A stretch of DNA of 64,000 nucleotides, taken from the NCBI GenBank assembly GCA_963931655.1, contig OZ007036.1, forward strand, positions 620,001 to 684,000, in the 5' to 3' direction. Below are positions 8,554 through 17,224 of this stretch, one piece after another; the first letter of the stretch is position 1; the number at the start of each line of letters is the position of its first letter. The position numbers were made by a program, and so were the translations under genes. The notes beneath the pieces were generated by a model. That model was not told where the DNA came from. It saw only the letters and a program-made list of their open reading frames with translations, and made no database searches. The stretch is from Butyricicoccus_B sp017886875 (GTDB taxonomy: Bacteria > Bacillota > Clostridia > Oscillospirales > Butyricicoccaceae).

Positions 8554-9705
8554 TTAAATATTTTCTTTAAAAATATATTTTCCACATCTAATCATACGTA
8601 ATAATCGACGTGCGGCATCAAGATATAAATCCTCACTATTTGCCAAAGCTTCATCAATAGTCATAGCTCCATTTATTGTTGTTGTAACGCTTTCAATTCC
8701 GCAATTATAAATGCTTTCATAACCAGATAACAATCCACCAACAATGGCAACAGCTGGAACACCCATTTTTTTGCATCGTTTTCCTATTCCAGATGGAACT
8801 TTTCCAAATGCTGATTGATTATCCATACGCCCTTCGCCTGTTATTACTAAATCTACATCTTTTAACTTTTTATCAAAATCTAATAAATCTAAAACTACAT
8901 CAATACCTGATTGAAGTTTTGCACCTAAAAATGCCATTAAAGCAAAACCCAATCCACCAGCTGCACCAGAGCCTTCTTTACCTGAAATATCTTTTCCAAT
9001 GATACTTTTTATTTTATTTGCATAGATACTCATACCATATTCAAGTTCAGCTAACATAGTATCATCTGCACCCTTTTGACGTCCAAATGTATATGTGGCA
9101 CCTTGATTTCCAAGCAATGGATTTGTCACATCACACATAACTGTAAAATTAGTTTTTGCAACTGCATGATGTAAATTATCCAAATCAATATTTTTTACTT
9201 TGCTTAGGTTTTCCCCACAGCCAGTTAATTTATTATTATTTTCATCTAAAAACTTTATACCAAGTGCTTGCATCGCACCCATACCGCCATCATTTGTTGC
9301 ACTGCCACCAATAGCTATTGTAATATCAGTTATCCCGTTTTCTAGTGCATCACGAATTAACATACCTGTACCATAAGATGTTGTTTTTTGGGGATTTCTT
9401 TTGTCTGAAGGAACGAGTGGAAGTCCAGAGGCTTCCGCCATCTCAATAATAGCTTTTCCTTCTGGTAGTATTCCATAACGAGCTTTAATATTTTCTTGTA
9501 AAGGCCCTAAAACATCAACTGTTTTCCATGTACCACCTAAAGAATTAACCAAGCTATCCATTGTTCCTTCGCCACCATCTGCAACAGACATAGAAACAGT
9601 TTGTGCATTTGGAAAAATCTCACTTGTAGCCTGTTTAAGTAGATTGCTTATTTGCATAGATGTTAGCGAACCTTTAAATGAGTCTGATGCAAATAATATT
9701 TTCAC
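8554..9705 (-). CDS. Glycerate kinase
   Basis: 383 residues, type I glycerate kinase family (GarK/GlxK). It phosphorylates D-glycerate with ATP, to 2-phosphoglycerate in most members. Supporting motifs are ASDSFKGSLTS at the N-terminus, VADGGEGT near residue 43, GGSATNDGG near residue 135 and DLVITGEGRMDNQS near residue 283, all characteristic of this fold. It starts with GTG 9705 after GGAAGTG. It is the last gene of an operon with a mannosylglycerate hydrolase and a PTS transporter, so it most likely takes the glycerate released from mannosylglycerate into lower glycolysis. Confidence 0.93.
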   Translation of the reverse strand: MKILFASDSFKGSLTSMQISNLLKQATSEIFPNAQTVSMSVADGGEGTMDSLVNSLGGTWKTVDVLGPLQENIKARYGILPEGKAIIEMAEASGLPLVPSDKRNPQKTTSYGTGMLIRDALENGITDITIAIGGSATNDGGMGAMQALGIKFLDENNNKLTGCGENLSKVKNIDLDNLHHAVAKTNFTVMCDVTNPLLGNQGATYTFGRQKGADDTMLAELEYGMSIYANKIKSIIGKDISGKEGSGAAGGLGFALMAFLGAKLQSGIDVVLDLLDFDKKLKDVDLVITGEGRMDNQSAFGKVPSGIGKRCKKMGVPAVAIVGGLLSGYESIYNCGIESVTTTINGAMTIDEALANSEDLYLDAARRLLRMIRCGKYIFKENI

Positions 9706-9724
9706 TTATATCACTTCCATTAAT

Positions 9725-12325
9725 TTAAAAATTATTCTTTAAAAGTAAAGTATGTGTCTGATTAGGATTGAATATTAAACTTTCATTTGATTTTACTTCT
9801 TTTATAATGCTTTCGTCAAGTGCAGTTTCATTTGTAATTTGTAAATCTGTACTAAAATCAACACTCTGTTTGTTATTTGTACCATTGTATAGACGAACTA
9901 ATAACCCTTTGCCTTCTTCTTCTTTCTTTACAACGCTTAATGTAACATCAGAATTATTTAGTTTAAATAAACTAAAATGATATGGAGTTTGTACCAATGG
10001 TGCATTTAATTTCATAGCATTATACGGCATCTTATTATATGTTACAAGTGGAGTTGTATATTCTTTTGCCATTTGTCCAATATGTTGTTTATTTGTTGTC
10101 AAAGCAAGGTCATAAGTTTGCATACCTTTCATCTGTGAATCAGGGGTTTCCATACGAATACCAGAAGGACGCCCTGGACGACGAAGTAATTCCTCTTTAC
10201 CAAGTACACCCACACTACGGAAAAGTGTAATAGCAATTATTTCAAACTCATTACCTACAAGTTCAAATTCTCTAACTGAATTTGTGAGTACACCAATACC
10301 ATTTTCTGTGTCTTGCGTTACATAACTCAAAAATGGATAAATTGCATCTGGTCGTTCTGTCCACTTTTCTTCAATCCAATTTTCTTCTGCTGGGTCACGA
10401 GCAAGACGAGAGATAGAACCAAACTGATTATCACTAATATAACACTTTGATTTAAACAAACTTGGAATTAACACACGTACTCTATGGTCTTCCGCATGGT
10501 TATCAACATTTATTTTTAATTCAACAATTTGAGAGTTCTTGCGAAGTGTAACACTAATATTTACATCAATAAAACTATCACAAATTTTATTAACACGAGA
10601 TTTTAAATTAGCTGGTACATTCATTCTAAAGTTAATATCAGCCTTTGACAGTAGATTGCTATGCTGTATTATATGTGTAGCAGTTACATTTTCGCTTGTA
10701 AATACATAATCATCAGCTAAAGGTGAAAAATCATATTCATCACCATCATCACTACCATCTTCTAAAAGCAGTACATTAGGATATACAATAGATGTTTTTT
10801 TATCTATCAAAGTTAATGCACCATTTTCTTGAATTTTAATAATATAAAATTCATTTTCTAATACATTTTCTTGTGTATCCGTTGGAGTATTTAAAAGCAA
10901 AGGTTTATCAGATTCCTGAACAAAATAAGTTTTATAACCCATTGCAGGAATTGTATCATAAATTGCTATTTCATAACGTACAAATGGGTCATAATTTCCA
11001 TAATGTACAATTTGACGGTCAATAAGCCCAGCATCAACAATTTCCTTATTTAATATTTCAAATGGAACACTGTTTTTATTTTCATCACAAAGTCTAAACT
11101 GTTTCATACGAGTTATAATGTTTCCTGTTATAACTTCTTTTCTCTCATAAGGAAGCGTATTAAATACAGTAAATTTATCAAGTCCGTGTTCCATTCCCAT
11201 AGCATCTACAATTTTACGCTTGTAAAATTCAATTAAGTTATCTGTGCGGTCTTCTGCTAGGAAAAAGCGGTCAGCAATAGCTTTATGAACCTTATCACTA
11301 CAACAGCAACCAATAGAGTCATGTGCATGGTTTTTAAGAATTTCTTTCCAAATTGCCTCTATTAAACCATGATGATATGGAATACCTAAACTATATGCAA
11401 TAGATGCTAAAGGCTCTAAAATATTGGTTATTTTATTCTCTATTCTTGTATTTGCAGATTTTAAATCAGCACGAGCTGAATATATACTGCGATGTACACG
11501 CATATATTTTCCATCTAAAAATTCACCATGTAATGTATCAAGATTTTCACCTTGCTCAATTATATCAAATACATCTTCATAACGGCTTAATTTAGTTTTT
11601 CTATCTGGATAACAAGCCTCTATTTGTTTCATAACATCAAATATATTTTTTTGAATTGGCATTTGGTCATGACCGTTTGGTAATAGTATATGGTCAGTTG
11701 TTGCTCCTTCGTCAAGCACTGGGAGATATTTATCCATTCTTTCCTTGAGTGCTTGAGGTTCTTCCGGTAAATATTTACCTATTGCATAACCAAGCGGCAA
11801 CAGTTGTACCATTACTTTAGCTCCATCATCACCTTCCCAATAAAACTCAGTTTTATCACTTCCCATTCGTTCAGATGTTCCACGCCAAAACATACAACGT
11901 TTAATACCAAAACCATTGAGAATTTGAGGCAAACGTGCAGATTGACCAAACGAATCTGGCAAATAGCCTATCATCATTCTATTTCCGAAAGGTTTGCAAT
12001 CTAGTTTACCATATAGAAGATTTCTAACGATAGATTCGCCGCCTACTACCATTTCATCTGTTTGAGTATACCAAGGTCCAATAATAAGACGATTTTCTTT
12101 TACTAATTTTTCAATTCTTCCACGATTTTCTGGACAAATTGATAAATAATCCTCCAAAACTGCTGTTTGACCATCTAATACAAAATATGGATAATCCTTA
12201 TTTTGCTCTAACATTGTTAGAACTTCTTCCATATCATTTACAAGTAAGATTTTTGACTCTTCTGCTGTAAAATACCACTCTCTATCCCAATGAAAATGTG
12301 GTACAACATGAATTTGAGATGCCAT
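9725..12325 (-). CDS. mngB: Alpha-mannosidase, mannosylglycerate hydrolase type (GH38)
   Basis: 866 residues, glycoside hydrolase family 38. The N-terminus HVVPHFHWDREWYFT carries the His/Asp zinc ligands. GYLPDSFGQSARLPQIL contains the Asp nucleophile of the family, and HAHDSIGCCCSD carries the remaining His and Asp ligands. Length matches MngB (about 880 residues) rather than the longer eukaryotic enzymes. The inferred reaction is hydrolysis of phosphorylated 2-O-mannosyl-glycerate, delivered by the neighbouring PTS, to mannose 6-phosphate and glycerate. It lies between the PTS gene (30 bp upstream) and glycerate kinase (19 bp downstream), which completes the route. The start is ATG 12325 after AAGGAG. 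Acting on another mannoside is possible but less likely given the glycerate kinase. Confidence 0.9.
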   Translation of the reverse strand: MASQIHVVPHFHWDREWYFTAEESKILLVNDMEEVLTMLEQNKDYPYFVLDGQTAVLEDYLSICPENRGRIEKLVKENRLIIGPWYTQTDEMVVGGESIVRNLLYGKLDCKPFGNRMMIGYLPDSFGQSARLPQILNGFGIKRCMFWRGTSERMGSDKTEFYWEGDDGAKVMVQLLPLGYAIGKYLPEEPQALKERMDKYLPVLDEGATTDHILLPNGHDQMPIQKNIFDVMKQIEACYPDRKTKLSRYEDVFDIIEQGENLDTLHGEFLDGKYMRVHRSIYSARADLKSANTRIENKITNILEPLASIAYSLGIPYHHGLIEAIWKEILKNHAHDSIGCCCSDKVHKAIADRFFLAEDRTDNLIEFYKRKIVDAMGMEHGLDKFTVFNTLPYERKEVITGNIITRMKQFRLCDENKNSVPFEILNKEIVDAGLIDRQIVHYGNYDPFVRYEIAIYDTIPAMGYKTYFVQESDKPLLLNTPTDTQENVLENEFYIIKIQENGALTLIDKKTSIVYPNVLLLEDGSDDGDEYDFSPLADDYVFTSENVTATHIIQHSNLLSKADINFRMNVPANLKSRVNKICDSFIDVNISVTLRKNSQIVELKINVDNHAEDHRVRVLIPSLFKSKCYISDNQFGSISRLARDPAEENWIEEKWTERPDAIYPFLSYVTQDTENGIGVLTNSVREFELVGNEFEIIAITLFRSVGVLGKEELLRRPGRPSGIRMETPDSQMKGMQTYDLALTTNKQHIGQMAKEYTTPLVTYNKMPYNAMKLNAPLVQTPYHFSLFKLNNSDVTLSVVKKEEEGKGLLVRLYNGTNNKQSVDFSTDLQITNETALDESIIKEVKSNESLIFNPNQTHTLLLKNNF

Positions 12326-12355
12326 ATTATGTACACTCCTTCAATCTATTAATTA

Positions 12356-14260
12356 TTATTTTTTATTAAGCTTTGCCTTTCTAAGTACAACTAAAATCAC
12401 CGTGGAAATAAGAGCACCAATAACCGCAGCAAAGAACCAAATCAAAGCATTTAAGAATATGCCCATACCATCTTTTAATAAGAACATAGAGAAAATGCCT
12501 GCACCTGGTACATCAAGACCAATACCTGTTGCTCCAATTATTGCACCTGTTACAGCTGAGCCTATACATAATGAAGGAATTACACGAACAGGGTCTGCCA
12601 TCATAAATGGAATTGCACCTTCAGTAATACCAGCAAGCACCAAAATCCAAGTGGAATTACCCGCTTCTTTTTCTTCTTTTGTAAAATACTGCTTAAATAA
12701 TTTTGTTGATGCAGTGATTGCAAAGCCAGAAACCATTTTTACAGATGCAAATGCTGCATATGGCATTAAAATACCTTCTGCCATTGCACCTACACAGAAT
12801 GTATAAGCTGCTTTATTTACAGGACCACCCAAATCAAAAGAAACCATTACACCTAAAATTGCACCAAGTAAAGCACCATTTGAACCACTCATAGAACCAA
12901 GTATTTCAATAAGTGCCATATTTATCGCCGCTATTGGTTTACCAATGAGTAAAAACATTGCTACGCCAACAATCAATGTACTAAGCACAGGATAAACCCA
13001 AAATGAAACGAAACCAGCAAGTGTGCCTTTTGCTGGAATTGTCTTTCTAAGCCAGCGAACAGAGTAACCAGCAACTAAACCGCCAAGCATACCACAGAGG
13101 AAACCGCCACCGATTAAGTTAGATGCAATACCAGCCGCAAAACCAGGAGCTAATGCAGTCTTATCACCTAAAGAGTAAGCCATATAAGCAGAAAGTACAG
13201 GAATCATAATTATTCCTAATAATCCACTGCCCATTTGCTTAAAAGACCATAACCAAGAACCTTCAGTTGCTAATAAATCATTTAAACCAAAACCTTGTGC
13301 AAGTAATACCGCAAAAGCATTAATCATACCACCTGCAACAATAAGAGGAATAATATAAGAAATACCAGTTAAAACAGCACCCTTAATATCCTCCATTACG
13401 ATGTTTTTCTCTCCACCGTTTGTGGTTTCAGTTTGCTTATATTCTCCCTTTTTGCCTGTTTCTTCTGCGAGTTTTAATGCTGCTTGTATAACTGCTTTGC
13501 CGTCCTTAATAGGAGCTGCTACACGTGTCTTATAAGTTGGCAAATGTTCAAAACGTTCACTTTCTTTAACAGCAACCTCAACAGCGAAAATAGCAGCATC
13601 GGCTTGATTTAATCTCTCAGCAGTATGGCGGTCTTCTACACCATTTGCACCCTGTTTTTCCACATATACTTTAACGCCTAGTTCTTCTCCTGCTTTAACC
13701 AATGCATCAGCTGCCATATAAGTATGTGCAATACCAGCGGGACAAGCGGTTACAGCAACAACAGTATGATGATACTGCTTTTGAACTGTTTCTGTTTTTT
13801 CTTCTTGCATGTCAAGACAGTTGTAAATTTCTGCTGCACTTTTTGCAGTTCTTAATTTATTTAAAAATTCTTCTTCTTGAGCATAACCCATAAGTGCTGC
13901 TAAAATATCCAAATGAGTGCTACCTGCCTGTGCACTTGGAATAGCTAAAAGGAATACCAAAGTTACTTCATTATCTTCATCTAAACTTTCCCAATCTTCA
14001 ACAGGTTTAGTCATTCTTGCAAATGCAAAAGATGCTTCTTTTACAACTTCACTTTTACCATGTGGAATTGCTACACCATCTGAAATACCAGTTTCTGATA
14101 ATTCTTCTCTTGCTAAAACTGCTTCTAAAAACTTCTCTTTTGATGAAATTTTTCCCTCTTGATAAAGTTTATCTACAAGAAAACTTATAACTTCATGTTT
14201 GCTATTTAAATTGCAATCAATAGTGATAAGTTTTTCACTTGTGATTTTCTTTCAATCCAT
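12356..14260 (-). CDS. mngA: PTS transporter EIIABC, fructose/mannosylglycerate type; TGA at codon 3
   Basis: From ATG 14260 (ribosome binding site AAAGGG 8 bases upstream) the frame reads ATG GAT TGA and is then open to 12356, about 634 codons, close to E. coli MngA length. The IIA domain includes GVAIPHGKSEVV, with the phosphorylated His, read from just after the TGA. The IIB domain has TACPAGIAHTYMA with the active Cys. The IIC domain has about nine membrane segments from GAVLTGISYIIPLIVAGG onward. The in-frame TGA means normal initiation would stop after two residues. The next in-frame ATG (14014) would drop the IIA histidine, and no GTG or TTG lies between. The gene may be disabled, restarted from a non-standard codon, or carry a sequencing error. 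Cargo is inferred from the operon. Confidence 0.8.
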
Positions 14261-14327
14261 TTATAACACCCTTTCTCAATTTATATATCAGCACTGATTT
14301 TTTTATCTGTGTTCATTCTATCATAAA

Positions 14328-14356
14328 TTTTTACAATACAATGAATATTGTAAAAA
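14328..14356. promoter_or_regulatory. Palindromic operator candidate upstream of the mng operon
   Basis: Perfect 11-bp arms TTTTTACAATA and TATTGTAAAAA are separated by 7 bases. It lies in the 210-bp gap between the RpiR regulator gene and the PTS gene, about 70 bases upstream of the PTS start. RpiR-family proteins bind palindromes of this kind; binding by the neighbouring regulator is inferred. Confidence 0.5.
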
Positions 14357-14436
14357 AGTACACATACAAACGAATATAATTAAAAATATACACTTGGGTA
14401 TTAAAATAAATTACACGTATATGCAGCATATTGCAC

Positions 14437-14472
14437 AAAAAGAGGATAGACATACATTGTCTATCCTCTTTT
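14437..14472 (-). terminator. Bidirectional terminator after the rpiR-type gene
   Basis: Perfect arms AAAGAGGATAGACA and TGTCTATCCTCTTT overlap the stop codon of the regulator gene, with T runs on both strands. It separates the regulator transcript from the mng operon. Confidence 0.85.
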
Positions 14473-15220
14473 ATAAAAAGCTGTATTTTCTCCAAAACAC
14501 TTCACAAATCATTCTTATAAGCAACATTAATCCAATACGGTCTGTGACATTATATCCTTGAACAGTTCTATGTTCTCCCCAAAAATATAGATTATATGCA
14601 GCAAGTGAAGATAATGGATTATCTTTCATATGAGTTATACTAACTACTTTCATTTTTTTCTTAGATGCTATTTTAGCAAGCTCATTTAAACGTTGATTTT
14701 CTCCTCTTGCACTAATTATTATAACAATATCATCTTTATGACCATGTTCAACAGCATAAATCATATCATGTATTTGAGAATAATACTGTACATTACAATC
14801 AACACAACGCAAATTTTTCCCTAAAAGTTCACAAAAATAATTTGAATCTCCTACACCCGCTAAAATACAACATCTTGATTCATAAATAAGTTTAGCTACA
14901 AGCTCTATCTGCTTTGTATCAATAATATCCATAGTTTTAACAATATTTTCTGGTAATATATCCATAAGCTGTCTACCGAGTGTAATATCACGAGGTTGTT
15001 GTTCATTTTGAATAGAAAACTTTAATTCTGCAAATCCACTATAACCTATTTTCTTTGCAAATCTCATAATAGAATTAGGAGCTATAAACAATTCTTTTGA
15101 CATTTTTTGTATTGTTAGTGATGAAATTTTTGAAATATTCTCACGTATATAAATAAGAATTGCATCATCAGTTTCATTTAAATATTCTTGTCCATATGCA
15201 ACTCTTTCATCAAAAGTCAT
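14471..15220 (-). CDS. MurR/RpiR family transcriptional regulator
   Basis: 249 residues. The N-terminal helix-turn-helix is seen as ISSLTIQKMSKELFIAPNSI followed by MRFAKKIGYSGFAELK (about residues 32-68), the RpiR DNA-binding pattern. The C-terminal SIS domain (about residues 105-240) includes CILAGVGDSNYFCELLGKNL and DIVIIISARGENQRL, which bind phosphosugars. It lies directly upstream of the mannosylglycerate genes on the same strand, but with its own terminator. The likely role is control of that operon in response to a phosphorylated intermediate. In E. coli the equivalent regulator (MngR) is of the GntR type, so this would be a different regulator for the same pathway. Confidence 0.88.
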   Translation of the reverse strand: MTFDERVAYGQEYLNETDDAILIYIRENISKISSLTIQKMSKELFIAPNSIMRFAKKIGYSGFAELKFSIQNEQQPRDITLGRQLMDILPENIVKTMDIIDTKQIELVAKLIYESRCCILAGVGDSNYFCELLGKNLRCVDCNVQYYSQIHDMIYAVEHGHKDDIVIIISARGENQRLNELAKIASKKKMKVVSITHMKDNPLSSLAAYNLYFWGEHRTVQGYNVTDRIGLMLLIRMICEVFWRKYSFL

Positions 15221-15343
15221 AATATACTCCTACTTTCTCAATATAAATGATTTTAATAAAAATATCATATGAAAAATTTTTACTCAACATAAATTAACCT
15301 GTTGTGCTATTTAAAATAAAGAATAATTTTAAATTTTAAAGGA

Positions 15344-16172
15344 TTAAAAGATAAGATGTTTAATTTTAGCGATATAAGAATTAGGATAAAAAATATGGTT
15401 TAAAATAAGGCACAAATTATAACCAAAAACCTTATCAACAAGTCTAGTACATAGTCCAATAAATGTTTTTGCAAGTACTTTTTGAGCATTTAATTGTTCA
15501 GATAATTGAGAGAAATTTGTTTCAATTCTTCTACGAAATTTAAAAATAAGCTGTCTAAAGGATTTTGACCAATTATTCTTACTACTTGAACGTTTGAGTG
15601 CCATTAAACAAATACCTTGTTTTTTTAAGTTTTCAGATAATTTTACTCCAAACATAACCCTTATCCGCAAGAATAACAATATTGGACTCACCATCAATCA
15701 TATCAAGTAGAGCTTGTCTATCATCAATTGAGGCAGGTGTAATTTCAAATTTGGTTATAAAACCATTAAGTGTAATCATAGCATGAACTTTATAGCCAAA
15801 ATATACTTCTTTTTTAGATGGACATAGTCCATAATTTGCATTTTCTGTACGAAAAGAACGACAATAATGAGCTCTGCCAAATTTACACACAGCAAGTGGA
15901 AAACTATCAACTATAAAATACTTATTTAATGTTGTCGAAAATTCGCATAATAATTTTTGACACAAAAAATCTGTTAATTTTGTGAGTGCTCTTCGAGTTC
16001 TATTAAATCTACTTCTACTACACAAATTGGGAAATAAATGACTATAATTTTTTTCTACAAAGTTAAACCATGCATTTTCTGAATTAATTCCAATCAATTC
16101 TCCGCAAATTGATATAGTTATAATTTCTGCATCTGATAATTTTGCTTTATCTTTATTACGTCTTTTTGATAT
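15344..16172 (-). pseudogene. IS982-family transposase, frameshifted and 5'-truncated
   Basis: Two overlapping frames together make an IS982-type transposase. The first includes KLSDAEIITISICGELIGI, then FIVDSFPLAVCKFGRAHYC and ILADKGYVW, and runs off near 15652. The second frame continues with KLSENLKKQGICLMALKRSS and RRRIETNFSQLSEQLN. IS982 transposases have ADKGY joined directly to such a continuation, so a frameshift lies near 15650. The N-terminal 30 or so residues are missing because an IS30 copy begins at 16173. The element is therefore dead. Its terminal inverted repeats could not be identified. Confidence 0.8.
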
Positions 16173-17224
16173 GATGGATTGTCAAGTCAAAAGCGACAGT
16201 TGATGAAAGAAAACTTCATAGGCAGATTTCCACTTGAGACATTTGCGAGGTCTAGAATTTATAAGAAATAAAGCTTTTTGTAAATCATTATAAGAAACTT
16301 TAGCTAAATCAGTTTTTTTAGGAAAGAATTCTCGTAATAAACCATTTGAATTTTCATTTGTGCCCCTTTGCCAAGATGAATAAGGGTCAGCAAAATAAAA
16401 TGGAATATTCAAATCACGTTCAATATTTGAATAACATGCAAACTTTTTACCTCTATCTACAGTTGCAGTTTTAAAAGCTTTTTTAGGCAGAATATTAGCA
16501 ACAAATCTTACTGCATTTTCCATTGAAGATGCAGTTCTATCTGGAATTTTTATAGCAATATACATTCGTGTTTTTCGTTCTGCAAATGTAGCAAAACAAC
16601 CTTTACTCTCCCCACGACTAGAAACAATTGTATCTAACTCCCAATGACCAAATATTGTTCTGCTATCAATTTCTTTTGGTCTTTTGGATATTGATTTACC
16701 AATATTGAAACGTCCTCTTGTTTCTTTTGGTTTATGTCTCTTTCCCTTATGTCTAAGTAATTTTAAACCATTTGTTGAGATTATACCTTTATAAATCCAA
16801 CGGTATATCGTTTTGAAACTAACTACTCCTTTGGTCAGTGTATTTGCAATCTGTTCTGGAGAATATGTGCTGTTTAAACCTCTTTCTATCTGCTTAACCA
16901 AAGCTTTTGAATATTTTCCTTTTGGTTTTGAGTTCTTTCTTCGAATACAGTATTTTTTATGGGCAGTTTCTGCATTATACATTTGCTCATTATTGCGTTT
17001 TAGTTCTCTTGCAACTGTACTATGATGTCTACCTATTTCTTTTCCTATTTTACGCGCTGAATATCCCAATTTTTTTAATACCTCTATACGGCTTCTTTCA
17101 AATGTGGTAAGATGTTTATAGCTCATAAGTAAACTCCTTTTGTGTTATGTTGTGTGGTAACTTCATTTTACACTATAAAGTTTACTTGTGGGCTTTTTTG
17201 TCGCACTTAATTTTACAATCCATC
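16173..17224 (-). mobile_element. IS30-family insertion sequence, copy 1
   Basis: 1052 bp bounded by imperfect inverted repeats that start GATGGATTGT and continue with AAnTnAAnnGCGACA. The second copy lies at 44694-45746 in the opposite orientation and differs in length by one A in the run after the right-hand GCGAC. A 2-bp AT flanks both ends, consistent with the short target duplications of this family. One side joins the broken IS982 transposase, the other cuts the 3' end of the reverse transcriptase gene. Confidence 0.88.
16182..17126 (-). CDS. IS30-family transposase, copy 1
   Basis: 314 residues. The N-terminal helix-turn-helix LTTFERSRIEVLKKLGYSAR is followed by IGRHHSTVARELKRN, typical of IS30. 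The DDE catalytic core has its first Asp in HWELDTIVS, its second in TVDRGK, and its Glu in the NENSNGLLREFFPK block. The protein is nearly identical to copy 2. Differences seen include KEIDSRTIFG against KEIKKRTTFG, and DRGKKFACYS against DRGKEFACYL; none changes the three catalytic acids. The frame is intact, so the element may still move. Confidence 0.92.
   Translation of the reverse strand: MSYKHLTTFERSRIEVLKKLGYSARKIGKEIGRHHSTVARELKRNNEQMYNAETAHKKYCIRRKNSKPKGKYSKALVKQIERGLNSTYSPEQIANTLTKGVVSFKTIYRWIYKGIISTNGLKLLRHKGKRHKPKETRGRFNIGKSISKRPKEIDSRTIFGHWELDTIVSSRGESKGCFATFAERKTRMYIAIKIPDRTASSMENAVRFVANILPKKAFKTATVDRGKKFACYSNIERDLNIPFYFADPYSSWQRGTNENSNGLLREFFPKKTDLAKVSYNDLQKALFLINSRPRKCLKWKSAYEVFFHQLSLLT

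Noticed and set aside
12402..12806. 134-codon open frame antisense to the PTS IIC region
   Set aside because: It mirrors the membrane-protein codons of the real gene, has no ribosome binding site, and shows no recognisable domain.
14252..14254. TGA at PTS codon 3 as selenocysteine or a recoded codon
   Set aside because: No SECIS-like hairpin seen directly after it, the family has no selenocysteine there, and other genes in the window use TGA as a normal stop.
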